Source: Nothophaeocryptopus gaeumannii (taxonomy: Eukaryota; Ascomycota; Dothideomycetes; Mycosphaerellales; Mycosphaerellaceae). From it: a stretch of 64,000 bases of DNA. The stretch spans positions 372,001 to 436,000 of the forward strand of contig JASISA010000019.1 in assembly GCA_031771865.1 (NCBI GenBank). Reading direction: 5' to 3'. This document shows, one piece after another, positions 32,069-43,074 of this stretch (positions are counted from its first letter, which is position 1; every line of letters starts with the position of its first letter). The translations under genes were made by a program, and so were the position numbers. The notes under the pieces are model-generated. The model did not search any database and was not told where the DNA came from. It saw only the letters and a list, made by a program, of their open reading frames with translations.

Positions 32069-32961
32069 TCATCTGAGATCTGGTTCCATCATCCAGGAGG
32101 CAAGTTTGATATTGTTAGGCTCCGAAAGTTGCGATTCCCTTTTCGGTAGGACAGGTAGCGCTTTGGACTTTGGTTTTGTCATAGCTGGAGCGATCGGTCT
32201 AAGAGTTTGTATCTCATCGCGTGCAAATAGTTGGACCGCTCGAAGATGCGTGTCTTTTCCATTCTGATGGTTCTCCAGTATGCGAACTTGCACTAGGAAC
32301 GCTCGTAGGACAGGTCGCTTGGTCCAATCAATATCTCGCCCCTCTTCGGAGTCTTCAGCTTCATCATCCTCGATGGGGCCAACGTTGCTGAAGTCGACAT
32401 CAATCCAGCCAGTTGGTTGCTCGAAGCTCATCTCGGCGAACTCTTGAAGATCGTGGACTCCCATACCCGCCAAGAACTGAATCTTGGTAGGCGTGTACGA
32501 TTCATCGCTCATGAAATCCAGATATATGCGCATGTGGACAATGGAGACGAGCTTGAAGAAGTGAATGCAGAGCAAATGCGGCTGCGGCCCATCCGACTGC
32601 CAAAAGTGTTTGGTATCAGGCGATCGTAGAGCAGCAACGCCACTCCCGGGCTTTGCGGTACTCACGGTCCAGGAAGCAAGCGATGAGATTTCTTTCAAGC
32701 CGGGGGGCGGAAAGACCTCATCCTCCGGCTCGGCTTCTGGAGACAGGAGGAGGTTAAAGATGTGACATGACCCGAAACATTGGCACTGCACACACCTGCA
32801 GCCTCTTCGTCTTCCTCGACATCCTGCTCGCCACCCGAGTCCGCACCCTCGTCAACTTCTTCGCCTGGGAGTTCGTCCTCCGTCTGGTCGAGATCAATGG
32901 CATGCACCACGCCGTGCCGCGGAGTGTGCGCGTTTGCCTGATGTCGAGTGGCCATGGGCAT
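32069..32961 (-). CDS. APC10: Anaphase-promoting complex subunit 10 (APC10/DOC1)
   Basis: Two exons (32796-32961 and 32069-32736; 59-nt intron GTGTGT...CCAG) give 277 residues. APC10 is the processivity subunit that helps bind D-box substrates on the anaphase-promoting ubiquitin ligase. An acidic N-terminal tail (EDELPGEEVDEGADSGGEQD) precedes the DOC jelly-roll: LASWTVSTAKPGSGV, LRSPDTKHFWQSDGPQPH, LLCIHFFKLVSIVHMRIYL, DESYTPTKIQFLAG. The family's IQILxNHQNGKDTHxR motif appears as VRILENHQNGKDTHLRAVQL. The C terminus is longer than the minimal domain and carries basic, Pro-rich sequence. A GTGAGT inside exon 2 (in the ASWTVST segment) looks like a splice donor, but the conserved protein shows it is not used. 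ATG 32961 and ATG 32955 are both possible starts. Confidence 0.9.
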
Positions 32962-34173
32962 GACTGATCAATATCGAGCGCGAGCGGGAGCGGGAGGCGG
33001 AGACTTCAAGGTCACACATAGGGCCCTGGTCGAGATTGGGTGCTGCTGCTTTACGATGTGTCTAGACGCAGACTGTTGCTGACGTTTCGAGACTCGCGAT
33101 CGAGGTCGCCGTGGTCGCGTTGTTGTGACGTGATGAGGGCACTTGCGTTGGCTTGGCGGGCAAGAGCGCACGGACCTGCGACTGCCTTCCTTCCCTCTAA
33201 TAAACTCCCGAGACGCGACCCTCGCTCCTCGGACATCACACTCTCACGATTCGAGCGCACTCCAACACCCACCAAGGCAATGCAGCTGCTCTGTTGTGTG
33301 ATACGGCCCGCGCCATCACCAGCGTCACAATTGCTTCGAGAGACCAGCCGCCCCTCGCAGCACCGGATGCTGACCGCGTGGCCTGACACAGGTCTGATTT
33401 CAGGACAACGATAGATGCCCAAAACACACTTGGAGGGCCGGCTGAAAGACCGCACTGAGTCGTCCTTACTACGTCTACTATAGCATCCTTCTCTCCCATA
33501 ATGCCTATCAGCATCTCCCGGTCGCAAACACGGTCTGTCCTTCTCCATGTGCACTACAAACAACCTACCCTTGGTTGAAGTATGCAAGACGACGCATACT
33601 TCACAGCTCAAACCGCATTGGAAAGACTGATGAATGCCAAAAGCCCGTCCAAGCTTGTGACATGGCACTCCGCCAAGTGATTGACTAGATTGCGGCAGAA
33701 GCACACCACGCCGCCAGGAGAGCCGCAACATTGCTCCAGACAACCACGATCTGACTCGCAATACGGTTAGCGTCTACTGCTACTACTCCGTACGTTGATT
33801 GAAAGCACCGCGCTTGTTCTCTCGCCAGTACGTCCCATGCCCAAAGCAACTGGGAAGGGCTCCGTTATCTTTGGTCGCTACCAAACGCCGCCTCTCATTG
33901 ACCGCACCAGCCAAAGCATCGCCCGTCGAAGATCGGTCGACATTGTTCCTCAGAGCACGCAAGTGCTTAGCCGTCCGGAACATCCATCCCGCCACGACGA
34001 TGCTTGCCTGACTCTGAACATGCATCTCTTACACAGGATGTAGCGGGCGCTTTCCCTCTTCATGGTCCAGATCGTCCAACCAAGACTGTTTATCCTCTGC
34101 CTTACATTCTTGAGGAAACCACCATTGTCCTCATGTCTGCACTTTGCGAGCAGGTCGATCAACAGTGAGCGCC
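32962..34173. other. Long intergenic region, APC10 / rhodopsin-domain gene
   Basis: 1.2 kb between divergent genes. The minus strand has a 236-codon open frame (33051-33761), but its composition (Arg, Ser, Cys, Gly rich) shows no domain, and the other strand is equally open. I therefore treat it as chance. The region should contain both promoters. A CT-rich tract is absent just before 34174, and the start there rests on the protein. Confidence 0.4.
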
Positions 34174-36180
34174 ATGTCCTTCAATGGAGCCGGGCCTGGT
34201 GAGAAGAAAGATGGGATCTTTGTTGCTTCGGGACTTTTTCTGACCGCAACTTGGGTCACACTTTCACTTCGAATCTGGGTCCGTATTGCGATGATTAAGA
34301 GTCCTGGTTGGGATGACGCTACGTTACTCCTCGCGGCGGTGAGAGTTAGTCCAATTCCACAATGCCCAGTACTGATCTCCCAATAGCTCATCTTCACGGG
34401 ATACTGCACAGTCGTGATCCTCGTTGAGACGGTCGGCGGTGCTCCTCGTGTCAACCATTTGAATTTCAGCCAACTCAACAACCTGACCGGGGCACGTCTT
34501 CGCTGAGAATATGCCATTCAACAGCATGCTGACGTTCACTAGCTAGTGGTTGCCAGCTTCGACTTGTACATTGCAACCATGATCGTGTTCAAGATCAGCC
34601 TGGCTATCTTCTACCTCCGGATAGTCATCCGCACCTGGCAACGCTATGTTATCCTGTCGACCGTCGTAATCAATACCGCCTTCGGCACATTTCTGTTCTT
34701 CATCGCGCTTTTCAATTGTGGAGCCCCCTCGAAGTACTTGGAGCACGAGGTTCAACAAGTGTGCATGTCGGAGAGCACCACCTACAGCATACAATTGACA
34801 GGATGTATCATCAATGCTGTCACGGACTGGATATTTGCGGTGCTTCCAATCTTTGTATTGGCAAAAGCAGTCATGCCGCTACCTGCCAAAATCAGCGCTG
34901 GCTTCATTCTGCTGCTCGGAACTTGCGGTAGTGTGGTGTCGCTCATTCGAATTCAATACATTAAAGGACTAACGCCCGGTCCAAACTTCTTCAACTCTGC
35001 AATCGATCTCTGCATTTGGTCTATCATTGAGTGCGGACTCGGTATCTCAGCCGCGGCCTCGGCGACGCTACGACCGCTATTCAGAAACGTCATGTATCAT
35101 GCTCAGTCCAGCTTCTCGAGGGCAATGGGCAGCAATCGGTCAAAGCATTCTCCAGAGACCTCAAATGACACCAGTAAACCCGACATGCTATTCGCGGAGG
35201 GAGCAGGTCCCCGCGTGGAGCACGAGCTACAGGACCTGGAGAGCCAACGTTCTTCGGACTACACCAGTCGATTTAGTCGATGGAGCGCTGCGCCGCTCTT
35301 CAAGAACCCCCGCGTCTTTCCCAAGCTTGGTATGACTCGAGAATCCGTCGAAGAGACAAAAGCAAAGAACTTGACTACAACGGCCTCGCTTTCCGATGTT
35401 GGTCAGATTCCACCCTCCGAACCAGCACAGCCAAAGACTGGTAGCACGGGGGGTCACTTTCAGCGGCTGCGAAGGATGATGCACAGTGACCGGCCTGTTC
35501 GAGAGCCCACCATTGTTGGACAAGTGAGCGTTCGTGAGCGCGGCATATCTCGTCCAATACCGCGTATCGTGAGCATGATACGCTCCAGATCATCAATACC
35601 GACAAGAACCAACAGTCAGCGCCCTTTGATCAAGAACGATGAAAGACCAAGAGGTTCCATTGACTGGGTGCGAAAGGCAAGCATTTCGGGAAGACTATCC
35701 GGCCGGATGTCAAATGCATCGCCATTAAAGCCTGTCTCCCACAACCGAGCAGCGTCGCCAAACGTGAGCCCTCAATCTAGGGCCGTTAGTGGACAGCGCA
35801 CTTCCTCAGTCTACAGCAGACGGGTGAGCGCGTGGCCGCTGAAGTCTATACACAATAATCCGGGAGCGCCGCTACATGCGGTAGCACAAGGCAGGAGCAC
35901 TGATACTGGGCGCACTTCGTCATTCCACGGCGATCGGAGTGAGCCGTTGAATATTGTTTCCCATGGAAGAGAAAAGAGTCCATGGCCAACTTCTTCAATA
36001 TATACCGATCAGGAATTACCTCCCGCTGGCTTGTCGCATAGGTCATATGCAAATGCATGGCCGACTTCAGTCTACATTGACCGAGGAGCACCGCCAAATA
36101 TGATACCAACTTGGATGCAACCGAGCGCATGGTTGTCTCAATCGAGGTACAATAACGACATACCAGGAAGTCCATTCTGA
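34174..36180 (+). CDS. Rhodopsin-domain integral membrane protein (fungal seven-TM, PTH11-like superfamily)
   Basis: Exons 34174-34338, 34387-34495 and 34547-36180 give about 635 residues. The first ~270 residues form the fungal rhodopsin-type seven-TM domain. Landmarks are LRIWVRIAMIKSPGWDDATLL (the WDD motif), FKISLAIFYLRIV (the KxSxxxFYxR motif), and the segment CIINAVTDWIFAVLPIFVL. A later one is SAIDLCIWSIIECGLGISAA, with the WxxxE pattern of the last helix. A long cytoplasmic tail follows, rich in Ser, Arg and Pro. Intron 1 is GTGAGA...ATAG (48 nt). Intron 2 is ambiguous: GT-AG 34496-34546 (GTCTTC donor) or GC-AG 34492-34542 gives a protein of equal length differing at one or two residues. 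The function of these proteins is mostly unknown; some sense host or surface cues. Confidence 0.8.
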
Positions 36181-37062
36181 AGCGCCGACAAGAAGATGAA
36201 CGGTTTAATGAGGAGATGACATTATTCACTCAAGTTGGGCACACATTACGAATTAACGACGAGCATCGAAGGCGTTGATTGCATGAACCCTCGCGGGTCG
36301 GTTCTGTGGCATTTATTGATTGGTATTGCGTTTCTGGTTGATCTTGCGTAGGAATACTCTCAATTATACATCTCCAATATTGGAGTACAACACGACGTAT
36401 ATTGCAACGTCATGCCCCCATGATCATGCGCTCCTTCTCTCCTTCCGCAGCATTCACTCATTGTACCACTTCTCTACGCGCATCGTAGTCAGGCTCGACA
36501 TTACGATGACTGCGGAGAATTTGGGGTAAGCCGAACGCAACTGTTACTTATGAGCGACACCGGTATCCCAGTGCCCGAGAGCGATGCAAAGAGGACAGAT
36601 GAGAATCTCGAAAGATGCTGCCAAGGGTGGCGCCGATAAGATCCTGGGGTCACAGTAGTCCTCAAAAGGATGACCGCCGTCTCAATACTCGCGACATCAT
36701 ACAACTCTAGAGCGTAATGCTCCATGACGGCTCGATTCGTACTTGTGGATATGCCGAATTTTCCGTGTATGGGTTCCCATTGGCTCTGACATCTTGTGTT
36801 GGCTTCGCGGTGATTTGGACACCAGCTACATAGTATTGCAGACTAATGCGGCTTCTTGTTTCGTAAGATGTTGATAGTCTTCAAGGTTCGTTGTAGTTGT
36901 CACGAATGAGTCGTTGCCCAAACTCAGCAAAAAGGCGCTCGGATCGGGAGCGGATCCCGACCGCCTGCCGAAAGCTTACTGGGCCGCGCTAGTCAGAGCG
37001 TGTGTTATCGAACATCGAACCAATATCTCCCGAACATCCGCAAGCCGAACAACCGTTGCGCA
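36181..37062. other. Intergenic region upstream of SWC5
   Basis: 882 bp without a recognised gene; open frames are short and without family features. The frame of SWC5 extends upstream to about 37000 with no earlier convincing ATG. Confidence 0.4.
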
Positions 37063-38079
37063 ATGGACGAATATATGGACGAGGCCGATGATCGGAAAGA
37101 AGAGTCAGAAGAGGAATACGACGAGAATGCCGATGAAGATTTCAGCCCAGACCAACCTGCAGGCGATGAAAGCGGCTCATCTTCCGAGGACGAGGAGGAA
37201 GCTGCGAAGCCCGTAAAGAAAGGCACGAAGCGCAAAGCACAGACTGCAGAGGGTAAACTTGAGTCCGGGGACGAGAAGACGATCAAAGAAGCAAAGCCCA
37301 AAAGGCGCCGGAAAGATGCTGGGCAGGATGAGGAGAGTGGGGGAGAAGGCGGGCTCGTCAGGACGCGAGCACAGAGAGCAGCAGAGAAAGAGGAGCGGAA
37401 AAATCGCAAACGAGGAGTAAGAGAAGGTGCTGTCTCGATTGATGTGGACCAGGTATGGAAAGATCTCAGTAGTATACCTATTGGCAGAACTGCGATTGCG
37501 CCGCCCAAGGCAGATGGAGACGAGATGGAAGTGGACGAGGAGCAGGACAAGGAGAATGCGCCTGCTTCGGGCACGGATGAGATGGTCACGATCATGCGCA
37601 GGGTCAAATTCGCGGGAGAAATCAGAGAGATTGAAGACCAAGTACCCCGAAGGTCGAAAGAAGCCCAAAAGTACTTCGCAGACCATCCCGAAGCAGATCC
37701 GCACCGCAAGCCCTCCAACGAAAGCTCAACCGATATAAACCGCCCCCTCAAACGCCCTTCCATGTTCGAACCAAACCCTACAGGTCTGGTGAAAGGCGTC
37801 GCGCCGGAGAAGCTACGTCTACGAGCACCCACGAGAATGGACGTTCTCATGGCTCAGAAACGAGAAGAAGACGAAGCGAAGAAGAAGGCTGCGCAGAAGA
37901 TGAGCACGGTGCAGATGAGCCAGTATGATTGGAAGAGTTATGTCAATCAGGAGGGTATTCAGGAGGAGTTGGCGACGTATGAGAAAAGTGGTGACCGGTT
38001 CTTGGCGAGAGAAGCGTTTTTGGATCGGGCTGCTGGGGCGAGGGCGCAGGCTGCGAGAGATGCTAGATTAAAGCTTTGA
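37063..38079 (+). CDS. SWC5: SWR1 complex subunit SWC5 (BCNT/CFDP1 family)
   Basis: 338 residues, one exon, ATG 37063. The N-terminal half is strongly acidic (DEADDRKEESEEEYDENADE) and then Lys/Arg-rich, as in Swc5, which binds H2A-H2B. The C-terminal BCNT-C domain is visible as KMSTVQMSQYDWKSYVNQEG and IQEELATYEKSGDRFLAREA, with the conserved Trp and the LxRxxFLxR-like end. Swc5 is required for SWR1-catalysed exchange of H2A.Z into nucleosomes and acts in the nucleus. The length is near the family norm for fungi. No abnormality is visible. Confidence 0.88.
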   Translation: MDEYMDEADDRKEESEEEYDENADEDFSPDQPAGDESGSSSEDEEEAAKPVKKGTKRKAQTAEGKLESGDEKTIKEAKPKRRRKDAGQDEESGGEGGLVRTRAQRAAEKEERKNRKRGVREGAVSIDVDQVWKDLSSIPIGRTAIAPPKADGDEMEVDEEQDKENAPASGTDEMVTIMRRVKFAGEIREIEDQVPRRSKEAQKYFADHPEADPHRKPSNESSTDINRPLKRPSMFEPNPTGLVKGVAPEKLRLRAPTRMDVLMAQKREEDEAKKKAAQKMSTVQMSQYDWKSYVNQEGIQEELATYEKSGDRFLAREAFLDRAAGARAQAARDARLKL

Positions 38080-39055
38080 GGGGAATGTGAGTGTATGATG
38101 AGTGCGAGATTCTTGAGATACCCGACCTTTGAGATGGCCAAAAATGAGATGCTTTTATTTGCAGCATTTCGTAAACACCTCTTGCGCCGGAAGCACGGTC
38201 AATAGAATGTGGCAGGGGTTACATCCTTCATAACCATTGATCAATGTCGCTGCGAACTGATCACCTTGCTGCTGTGCTTCCGAGGACTCATTTGCCGGCT
38301 CCAGGACTTGGATGGTCTGCATCTAAGAGTCCTTCCATGCATGTTCTGGCCGGAGCTTGGCTGACGTCTAACCTAAGACATGCGTTTCCTGAGGTATCCG
38401 GCCACGCTCTTCTCCCCACGATCGCCGTAGATTGCAGGAAGACTGCCTTAGACGTGCAGTAGCCCTCTAGCCTCGCAGTATAGCTGTAGTATATCAGCCT
38501 GTTGTGTTGTGCTTCGGAGCAGGCGGGAGTTGTGCAGTGCCGCTAAGACCAAAAAGTCAAACGGTCCCGGGCTGTCAAGGGTGACAATTTGGAGAGACGC
38601 CTTGATCAGTGATGAACGAATAGTAAGCCGATTGCACGACCACCAGAAGTACCCACGCTCCTTTGCCCATCTCCTTCTCGACCATCTTCTCTTCTGTTGT
38701 GGCAATTCACGCGACCGGTTCCATCGCCAGCAATCCCGAGGACAGACGTGACGAGGGTTCGCGATAAGGCGACAGCATACTGGACTTTGGCTATCCCCGA
38801 AGTTTACCACGGCTGCAACGCGTATCGTCGGCCTCGTGGTGGTAGACAGACTGGCACGTGGGACACTGCCATAGCTGCCGATAGCTACACCTCTGATAAG
38901 GCCCACGCGCGATCATCAGATACCGCATCCATCTTGACAGACAGGACTCGTCCATTAACGTCCTCCGCGAGTCCTACCAGGCAACCCTGACTCATACCTG
39001 GAACACGTGCAAACTTCCGAGAGACCAAAACGCGACCTCCGACAAGACAAACGCA
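38080..39055. other. Intergenic region, SWC5 to phosphatidylinositol synthase
   Basis: 976 bp with no gene recognised. Frames on both strands are short and compositionally random. The right side should include the phosphatidylinositol synthase promoter and a leader ending ACGACAAGACAAACGCA. Confidence 0.4.
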
Positions 39056-40088
39056 ATGGTGCAAGACGTGGTTGAGGATGTAGAGCCTATCGCTCAAGCG
39101 AATGGCAATGGCCATGCGAATGGAAAGCCTGTGAATGGCAAATTGCGAGGTCCGGCGCATGAGGAAGAGCAGGATGATCAGACAAATGAAAACATCTTCT
39201 TGTTCGTGCCGAACTTGATCGGTAGGTGGACCCATTAAGAGCTGGAACGAGGCATACACTGACTGGACATACAAATAGGCTACAGCAGAATCGTGCTCTG
39301 CCTCGCTTCGCTCTACTTCATGCCTCTGCATCCACGCCGCTGCAGCTTCTTATACTCGATCTCGTGTCTGCTCGATGCGGCTGATGGTATTGCCGCACGG
39401 AAGTATGAGCAAAGTACGCGCTTCGGTGCGGTGCTGGACATGGTCACCGATCGATGCACAACCACTTGCTTGCTGGTTTTCTTAGCAACCGCAAAGCCTG
39501 CGTACAGCGTCATCTTCCAGCTGCTGATCTCCCTGGATCTGGCCAGCCACTACATGCACATGTATGCGACGCTCGTTATGGGAGGACAGACGCAAAGCCA
39601 CAAGAACGTGGATGCGAAGAGAAGCTATATCATGAACTTGTACTACACGAACAAGGTGAGCCTGTCCCACACCCGCATATCCCACCCACAAGCTGACTTC
39701 CATGGACCAGGTCGTCCTCTTCATCGCCTGCGCCCTGAACGAACTCTTCTTCATCGCCCTCTACCTCCTCTGCTTCAGCTCCCCCATCATAACTCCCGCG
39801 CTTAAGTGGCCCACGGAGACGACCCCGATCGTCCCCCTCGAACCAACCCCCTCGCTCCTCTTCCCCAGCCCATTCAGCGCCGCCGCCATGGAAATGGCAC
39901 GCGCGAACAAGATGGATTCCACAGTTCCATGGATCTTGACCATCGCCAGCGCGCCGGTGATGTTGTTCAAGCAATGGGTGAATATCATTCAGCTGGTGAA
40001 GGCGAGTAAGTGGTTGGCAGAGGGGGATCGGAGGGATAGGAAGAAGATGGGGTTGCCTAGGCCGAAGGGGTCCAAGAAGGATTTGTAG
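39056..40088 (+). CDS. PIS1: CDP-diacylglycerol-inositol 3-phosphatidyltransferase (phosphatidylinositol synthase)
   Basis: Three exons (39056-39221, 39279-39655, 39711-40088; introns of 57 and 55 nt) give 306 residues. The enzyme joins CDP-diacylglycerol and inositol to make phosphatidylinositol in the ER membrane. The CDP-alcohol phosphotransferase motif D-x2-D-G-x2-A-R-x8-G-x3-D-x3-D is complete at residues 88-113 (LLDAADGIAARKY then TRFGAVLDMVTDR). Several TM segments follow, and the C-terminal tail is Lys/Arg-rich (RKKMGLPRPKGSKKDL). An N-terminal cytosolic extension with N/G-rich repeats (ANGNGHANGKPVNGK) precedes NIFLFVPNLIGY. Intron borders (GTAGGT...ATAG, GTGAGC...CCAG) restore the family sequence exactly. 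Confidence 0.94.
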
Positions 40089-40466
40089 AATAAGAGTAAT
40101 ATTTGGGAAGACACGAGTTTGCCGTGGGATGAGCTACTTGACGGAAGCTCACAGTCTGCGAATGTTCAGCTAGACAAGGCATGTGGAAGAAAACAGGTTT
40201 GGAATAGAGTGTACCTTAGCGTGGAGTTCCGGATTTGCCCACGCCGATGGTGGACCTGGTCTGACGTAGCATACAGCGAACGGTCGCTTTGCATGGTATT
40301 TGGCAAACGGGGTCTCCATCCATTCAATGTAATTTCTTTTTGATACTTGAAAGCATTTATTGCCTTTCGTCTCTTAGTCGTGGCAGTTCCCGGTACCCAT
40401 GTAGAGATGGAGCCTATTGTCAACTATGCCCGAGTGACCATCATCACGCTCTCTTCTCCGTCATCT
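40089..40466. other. Convergent 3' interval
   Basis: 378 bp between the stops of the phosphatidylinositol synthase and the small F-box-like gene; no gene recognised. Confidence 0.4.
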
Positions 40467-41042
40467 TCACAACATCTCATCATTCTCTTCCGCGTTCTCG
40501 TACCGTGCGAACAGATCAACGTGAATGTCAAATTTGGCACAGACCGCGCCGCCTTCTCCGCCGAGTTCGAGAAGACCTAGCACCCGTCTGCTACACCATT
40601 TGAACCCGAAACGCTTCGCCTCCCGCTCCGCCTCTCTCCTCTCCATCTTCTCGTTCTTGCGAAGCATGATGATCTTCTGATTTTTCTGATCAAGGACCGT
40701 GCGGATGAGTTCTCGAGATTCGATTGAGAGCCATTTGTGGCTCTCTTTGTCGTAATCCTTGGCTGTGACCAAGGCCTCGCTGTAGTAGATGTGCATGAAT
40801 TCGCCGCGCACCTGCTTGGTGACAGAGAGCATTCCTGGTCGACGGGTTATTCCGATCTTTGATTGGTGGAACAGGGTGTAGTAATGATAGATCAGGTTGC
40901 GGAGCTCGGCGGGCAGGTCGAGAAATCTGAAATGGGTGGGCTTCCGCGCAAGCTGTTGACCGATGATGCTCTTGACGGCTTCGAGCTCGAGGTTGCTGAG
41001 ACCTGAGAGGAGGTTCGCAACTTCACTGAGTGTGGAAGCCAT
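40467..41042 (-). CDS. Small F-box-like (LRN-type) protein of unknown function
   Basis: 191 residues, single exon, ATG 41042. Residues ~38-56 read FRFLDLPAELRNLIYHYYTL, the F-box-like LPxELRNxIY motif found in large numbers of filamentous-ascomycete proteins. A ITRRPGMLSVTKQVRGEF stretch follows, typical of that family (LLxxxxQxRxE). The C-terminal half is a Lys/Glu-rich helix (MLRKNEKMERREAEREAKRF) with a short acidic end. No catalytic motif is visible. It may act as an SCF-type adaptor, but that is inference from the motif only. It belongs to a different subfamily from the F-box gene at 21.1-22.6 kb. Confidence 0.72.
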   Translation of the reverse strand: MASTLSEVANLLSGLSNLELEAVKSIIGQQLARKPTHFRFLDLPAELRNLIYHYYTLFHQSKIGITRRPGMLSVTKQVRGEFMHIYYSEALVTAKDYDKESHKWLSIESRELIRTVLDQKNQKIIMLRKNEKMERREAEREAKRFGFKWCSRRVLGLLELGGEGGAVCAKFDIHVDLFARYENAEENDEML

Positions 41043-41350
41043 CTTGGTTGAGTTTGGTGATGGAGTGAGCGATAGTCTGGGCCGCTACAAGTAAATTCCT
41101 GATAGCTTGGTTGTTGATGTCGTGTTGATTGATGATGTTGCTGTTTGGTCAGTAAGAGTACAGACTCCCGGTACAGGCATAAGATGAAGAAGGCGCTATC
41201 GACATATGATAGGACTGCTCGAAGTGAGGATAAAGGAAATTGGTCGTGGTTTATCACATGCATGTACAAATGCAGCCTCACTTCAGCAGACTGCGTGGTA
41301 TGTCGCCTCGAACGCCGGTATAGTACCTCTTCCTCCCCTCTCTCGCTCAT
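41043..41350. other. Interval between F-box-like gene and complex I subunit gene
   Basis: 308 bp. No coding feature recognised. It contains the F-box-like gene's promoter and the 3' flank of the complex I subunit gene. Confidence 0.35.
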
Positions 41351-41851
41351 CTAGAACTCTGAGATGGTATCTCCTCGCAGCTTTCCTCGAAAGTCCCATT
41401 TGCCCTGCCTCCTGTTAGTATCCATGCCGCAGGCAATGCGCCCTTAGATCCCGCCCCTTCCGAGCTCAGGTATACTCACATCGGTCGTCCACCCATAGTA
41501 AAGAGCCACAGCTGGCACGGCGATCACGTAGGTGAAAGTCAACCATGCAGTGCGCGGTGTCCAGCGGAAGTACTCGTGTCGCTTCACGTACATATCTACC
41601 GCCCGTTAGCCCGGCGCCTCTCCTTCCATTCAATCCCATATCTCCTCTTTCTCCTTCTTCTCCTTCCTCCTCCTGCTTCTCATATCTCCTCATACTCTTC
41701 CTGCCGTCCTTGTCGTTCGATCGTGACCTTGGGGTTGCACTCACTGGCATATCGGACGAGCGCCGGGTCCATGTTCACACCTGAGTCTCCTGGTCAGCCA
41801 TTGAGTCGCGCACTTCGCCTGCAGTCATCGCATACTGTTGTGTCCCGCCAT
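41351..41851 (-). CDS. NADH:ubiquinone oxidoreductase small subunit, NDUFB4/B15-like
   Basis: Four short exons (41836-41851, 41745-41780, 41480-41595, 41351-41404; introns of 55, 149 and 75 nt, all GT-AG) encode 73 residues, so no single open frame reveals the gene. The N terminus is MAGHNSVNMDPALVRYANM. The core reads YVKRHEYFRWTPRTAW, followed by one TM segment (FTYVIAVPAVALYYGW). The C terminus is DGKWDFRGKLRGDTISEF. This pattern matches the fungal form of the NDUFB4/B15 accessory subunit of mitochondrial complex I. For exon 4 the acceptor is the CAG directly before GGC AAA TGG; an earlier CAG would break the conserved end. The gene is divergent from the glutathione S-transferase. Confidence 0.85.
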
Positions 41852-42143
41852 GCGGAACGGTGAGGGCCTCATGTCTGCGGCCTGTTCGATGTTCTGTAGT
41901 GGTGGTCGCTGCTGGCGTTCACAGGTTTGGTTGTGTTCACTGACGTCGGAGGCAAAGCGTCCGAGCACGTCACGTGTCAGCCTGCCAGGGACGCTGCCGA
42001 TTGGCGCTTTCGTTTCTGTTTGAATGCCGAGGCGATCACAAGGAAGCGATGTGGATAGGGTGGAATGATCTATATTGATTGCTATTTCTTGCTTGCAGTC
42101 CTGTTCTCAATTCTCTGTTTACTCAAGTATTGGAATTGAGAAG
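41852..42143. promoter_or_regulatory. Divergent promoter, complex I subunit / glutathione S-transferase
   Basis: 292 bp between start codons. It contains TGACGTCGG at 41941-41949 (CRE/AP-1-like TGACGTC) and a CACGTCACGTG cluster at 41966-41976. These could serve the stress-linked transferase, but this is a pattern match only. Confidence 0.4.
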
Positions 42144-43074
42144 ATGGCAGAAACAGCAGAGAAACCGAAGATTACGCTGTACTGGTTAGTGAACAGGTCC
42201 TTCCTTGGGAACATTGAAGCAGAAAGCTTGAAGGAGAGCTCGTCAAGAAACGCGACCTGCTTGCATCATTCAGTGAACGCTGCTGACCAATTTGAAGGCT
42301 CGAACAGTCCAGAGCTCAGCGAATTGTATGGCTCCTGCAAGAATGCAAAGGATGCGACTACAATATCGAAGTCTTCAAGCGAGGCTCGGACATGCTTGCA
42401 GGTCCTGAACTCAAGAAGATCCACCCTCTGGGCAAGTCGCCGGTCATCTCCATCAAGTCTGCCAACAAGCCCGAAGGCCAGGTCATTGCAGAGTCTGGTG
42501 CTTTGACCGAGTATCTGACCGGTTACTTTGCCCAACATCTTGTCCCGAAGCGATACCAAGAAGGCAAAGATGGCCAGGTTGGCGGCGAGAGCGAGGAATG
42601 GATGCGTTATCGCTTTTACATGCACTATGCAGAGGGCAGTCTCATGACGCTGCTCCTGATTGGCTTGTTCATGGATCGTGAGTGTATCGTGAGCGTATGA
42701 GGCTTCGAGTGCTTGCTGATGTCGTTGCAGAGATCAAGAACGCGCCTGTTCCGTTCTTCATCAAGCCAGTCACTCGTGGCATCGCTTCTCGCGTTGAAGG
42801 CCAATTCCTCAATCGCAACTATGAGACGCATTTCAGCTTTCTCGAATCTCAATTGGCAACATCACCCAATGGTGGCAGCTATCTCTGCGGTAAAGACCTC
42901 ACTGCGGCAGATCTCATGATGAGCTTTCCACTCATTGCTGGGAAGAGTAAGGTCGATGCCAAGTTCACCAAGCTGCATGCTTACATCAATGCGTTGGAGG
43001 AACATCCAGGCTACCTCAAGAGCATCACGGAGATTGAGGAGGTGACGGGCGAGAAATTCAAGCAGATGCTGTAG
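42144..43074 (+). CDS. Glutathione S-transferase
   Basis: Three exons (42144-42184, 42298-42677, 42731-43074; introns of 113 and 53 nt) give 254 residues. The thioredoxin-fold N-terminal domain reads ITLYWLEQSRAQRIVWLLQE, with LEQSRAQR in place of the usual catalytic Ser/Tyr loop. The cis-Pro region follows (KKIHPLGKSPVI) and then the glutathione-contact AESGALTEYL. The C-terminal all-helical domain has GKDLTAADLMMSFPL, the N-capping/hydrophobic staple motif of GSTs. Intron 1 (GTTAGT...GAAG, with GCTGAC branch) and intron 2 (GTGAGT...GCAG) restore a continuous fold. It conjugates glutathione to electrophiles or reduces peroxides in the cytosol. The subclass resembles fungal Gtt1-like enzymes; this is uncertain. 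Confidence 0.9.

Noticed and set aside
32650..32680. GTGAGT as an extra intron donor in APC10
   Set aside because: The reading through it (LASWTVSTAKPGSGV) is conserved DOC-domain sequence, so it is coding.
33051..33761. 236-codon minus-strand open frame between APC10 and the rhodopsin-domain gene
   Set aside because: Arg/Ser/Cys-rich random-looking composition, no domain, plus strand equally open; the GC-rich base composition is a sufficient explanation.
37005..37850. 281-codon minus-strand frame opposite SWC5
   Set aside because: Serine-rich antisense of acidic/basic SWC5 codons; no independent features.
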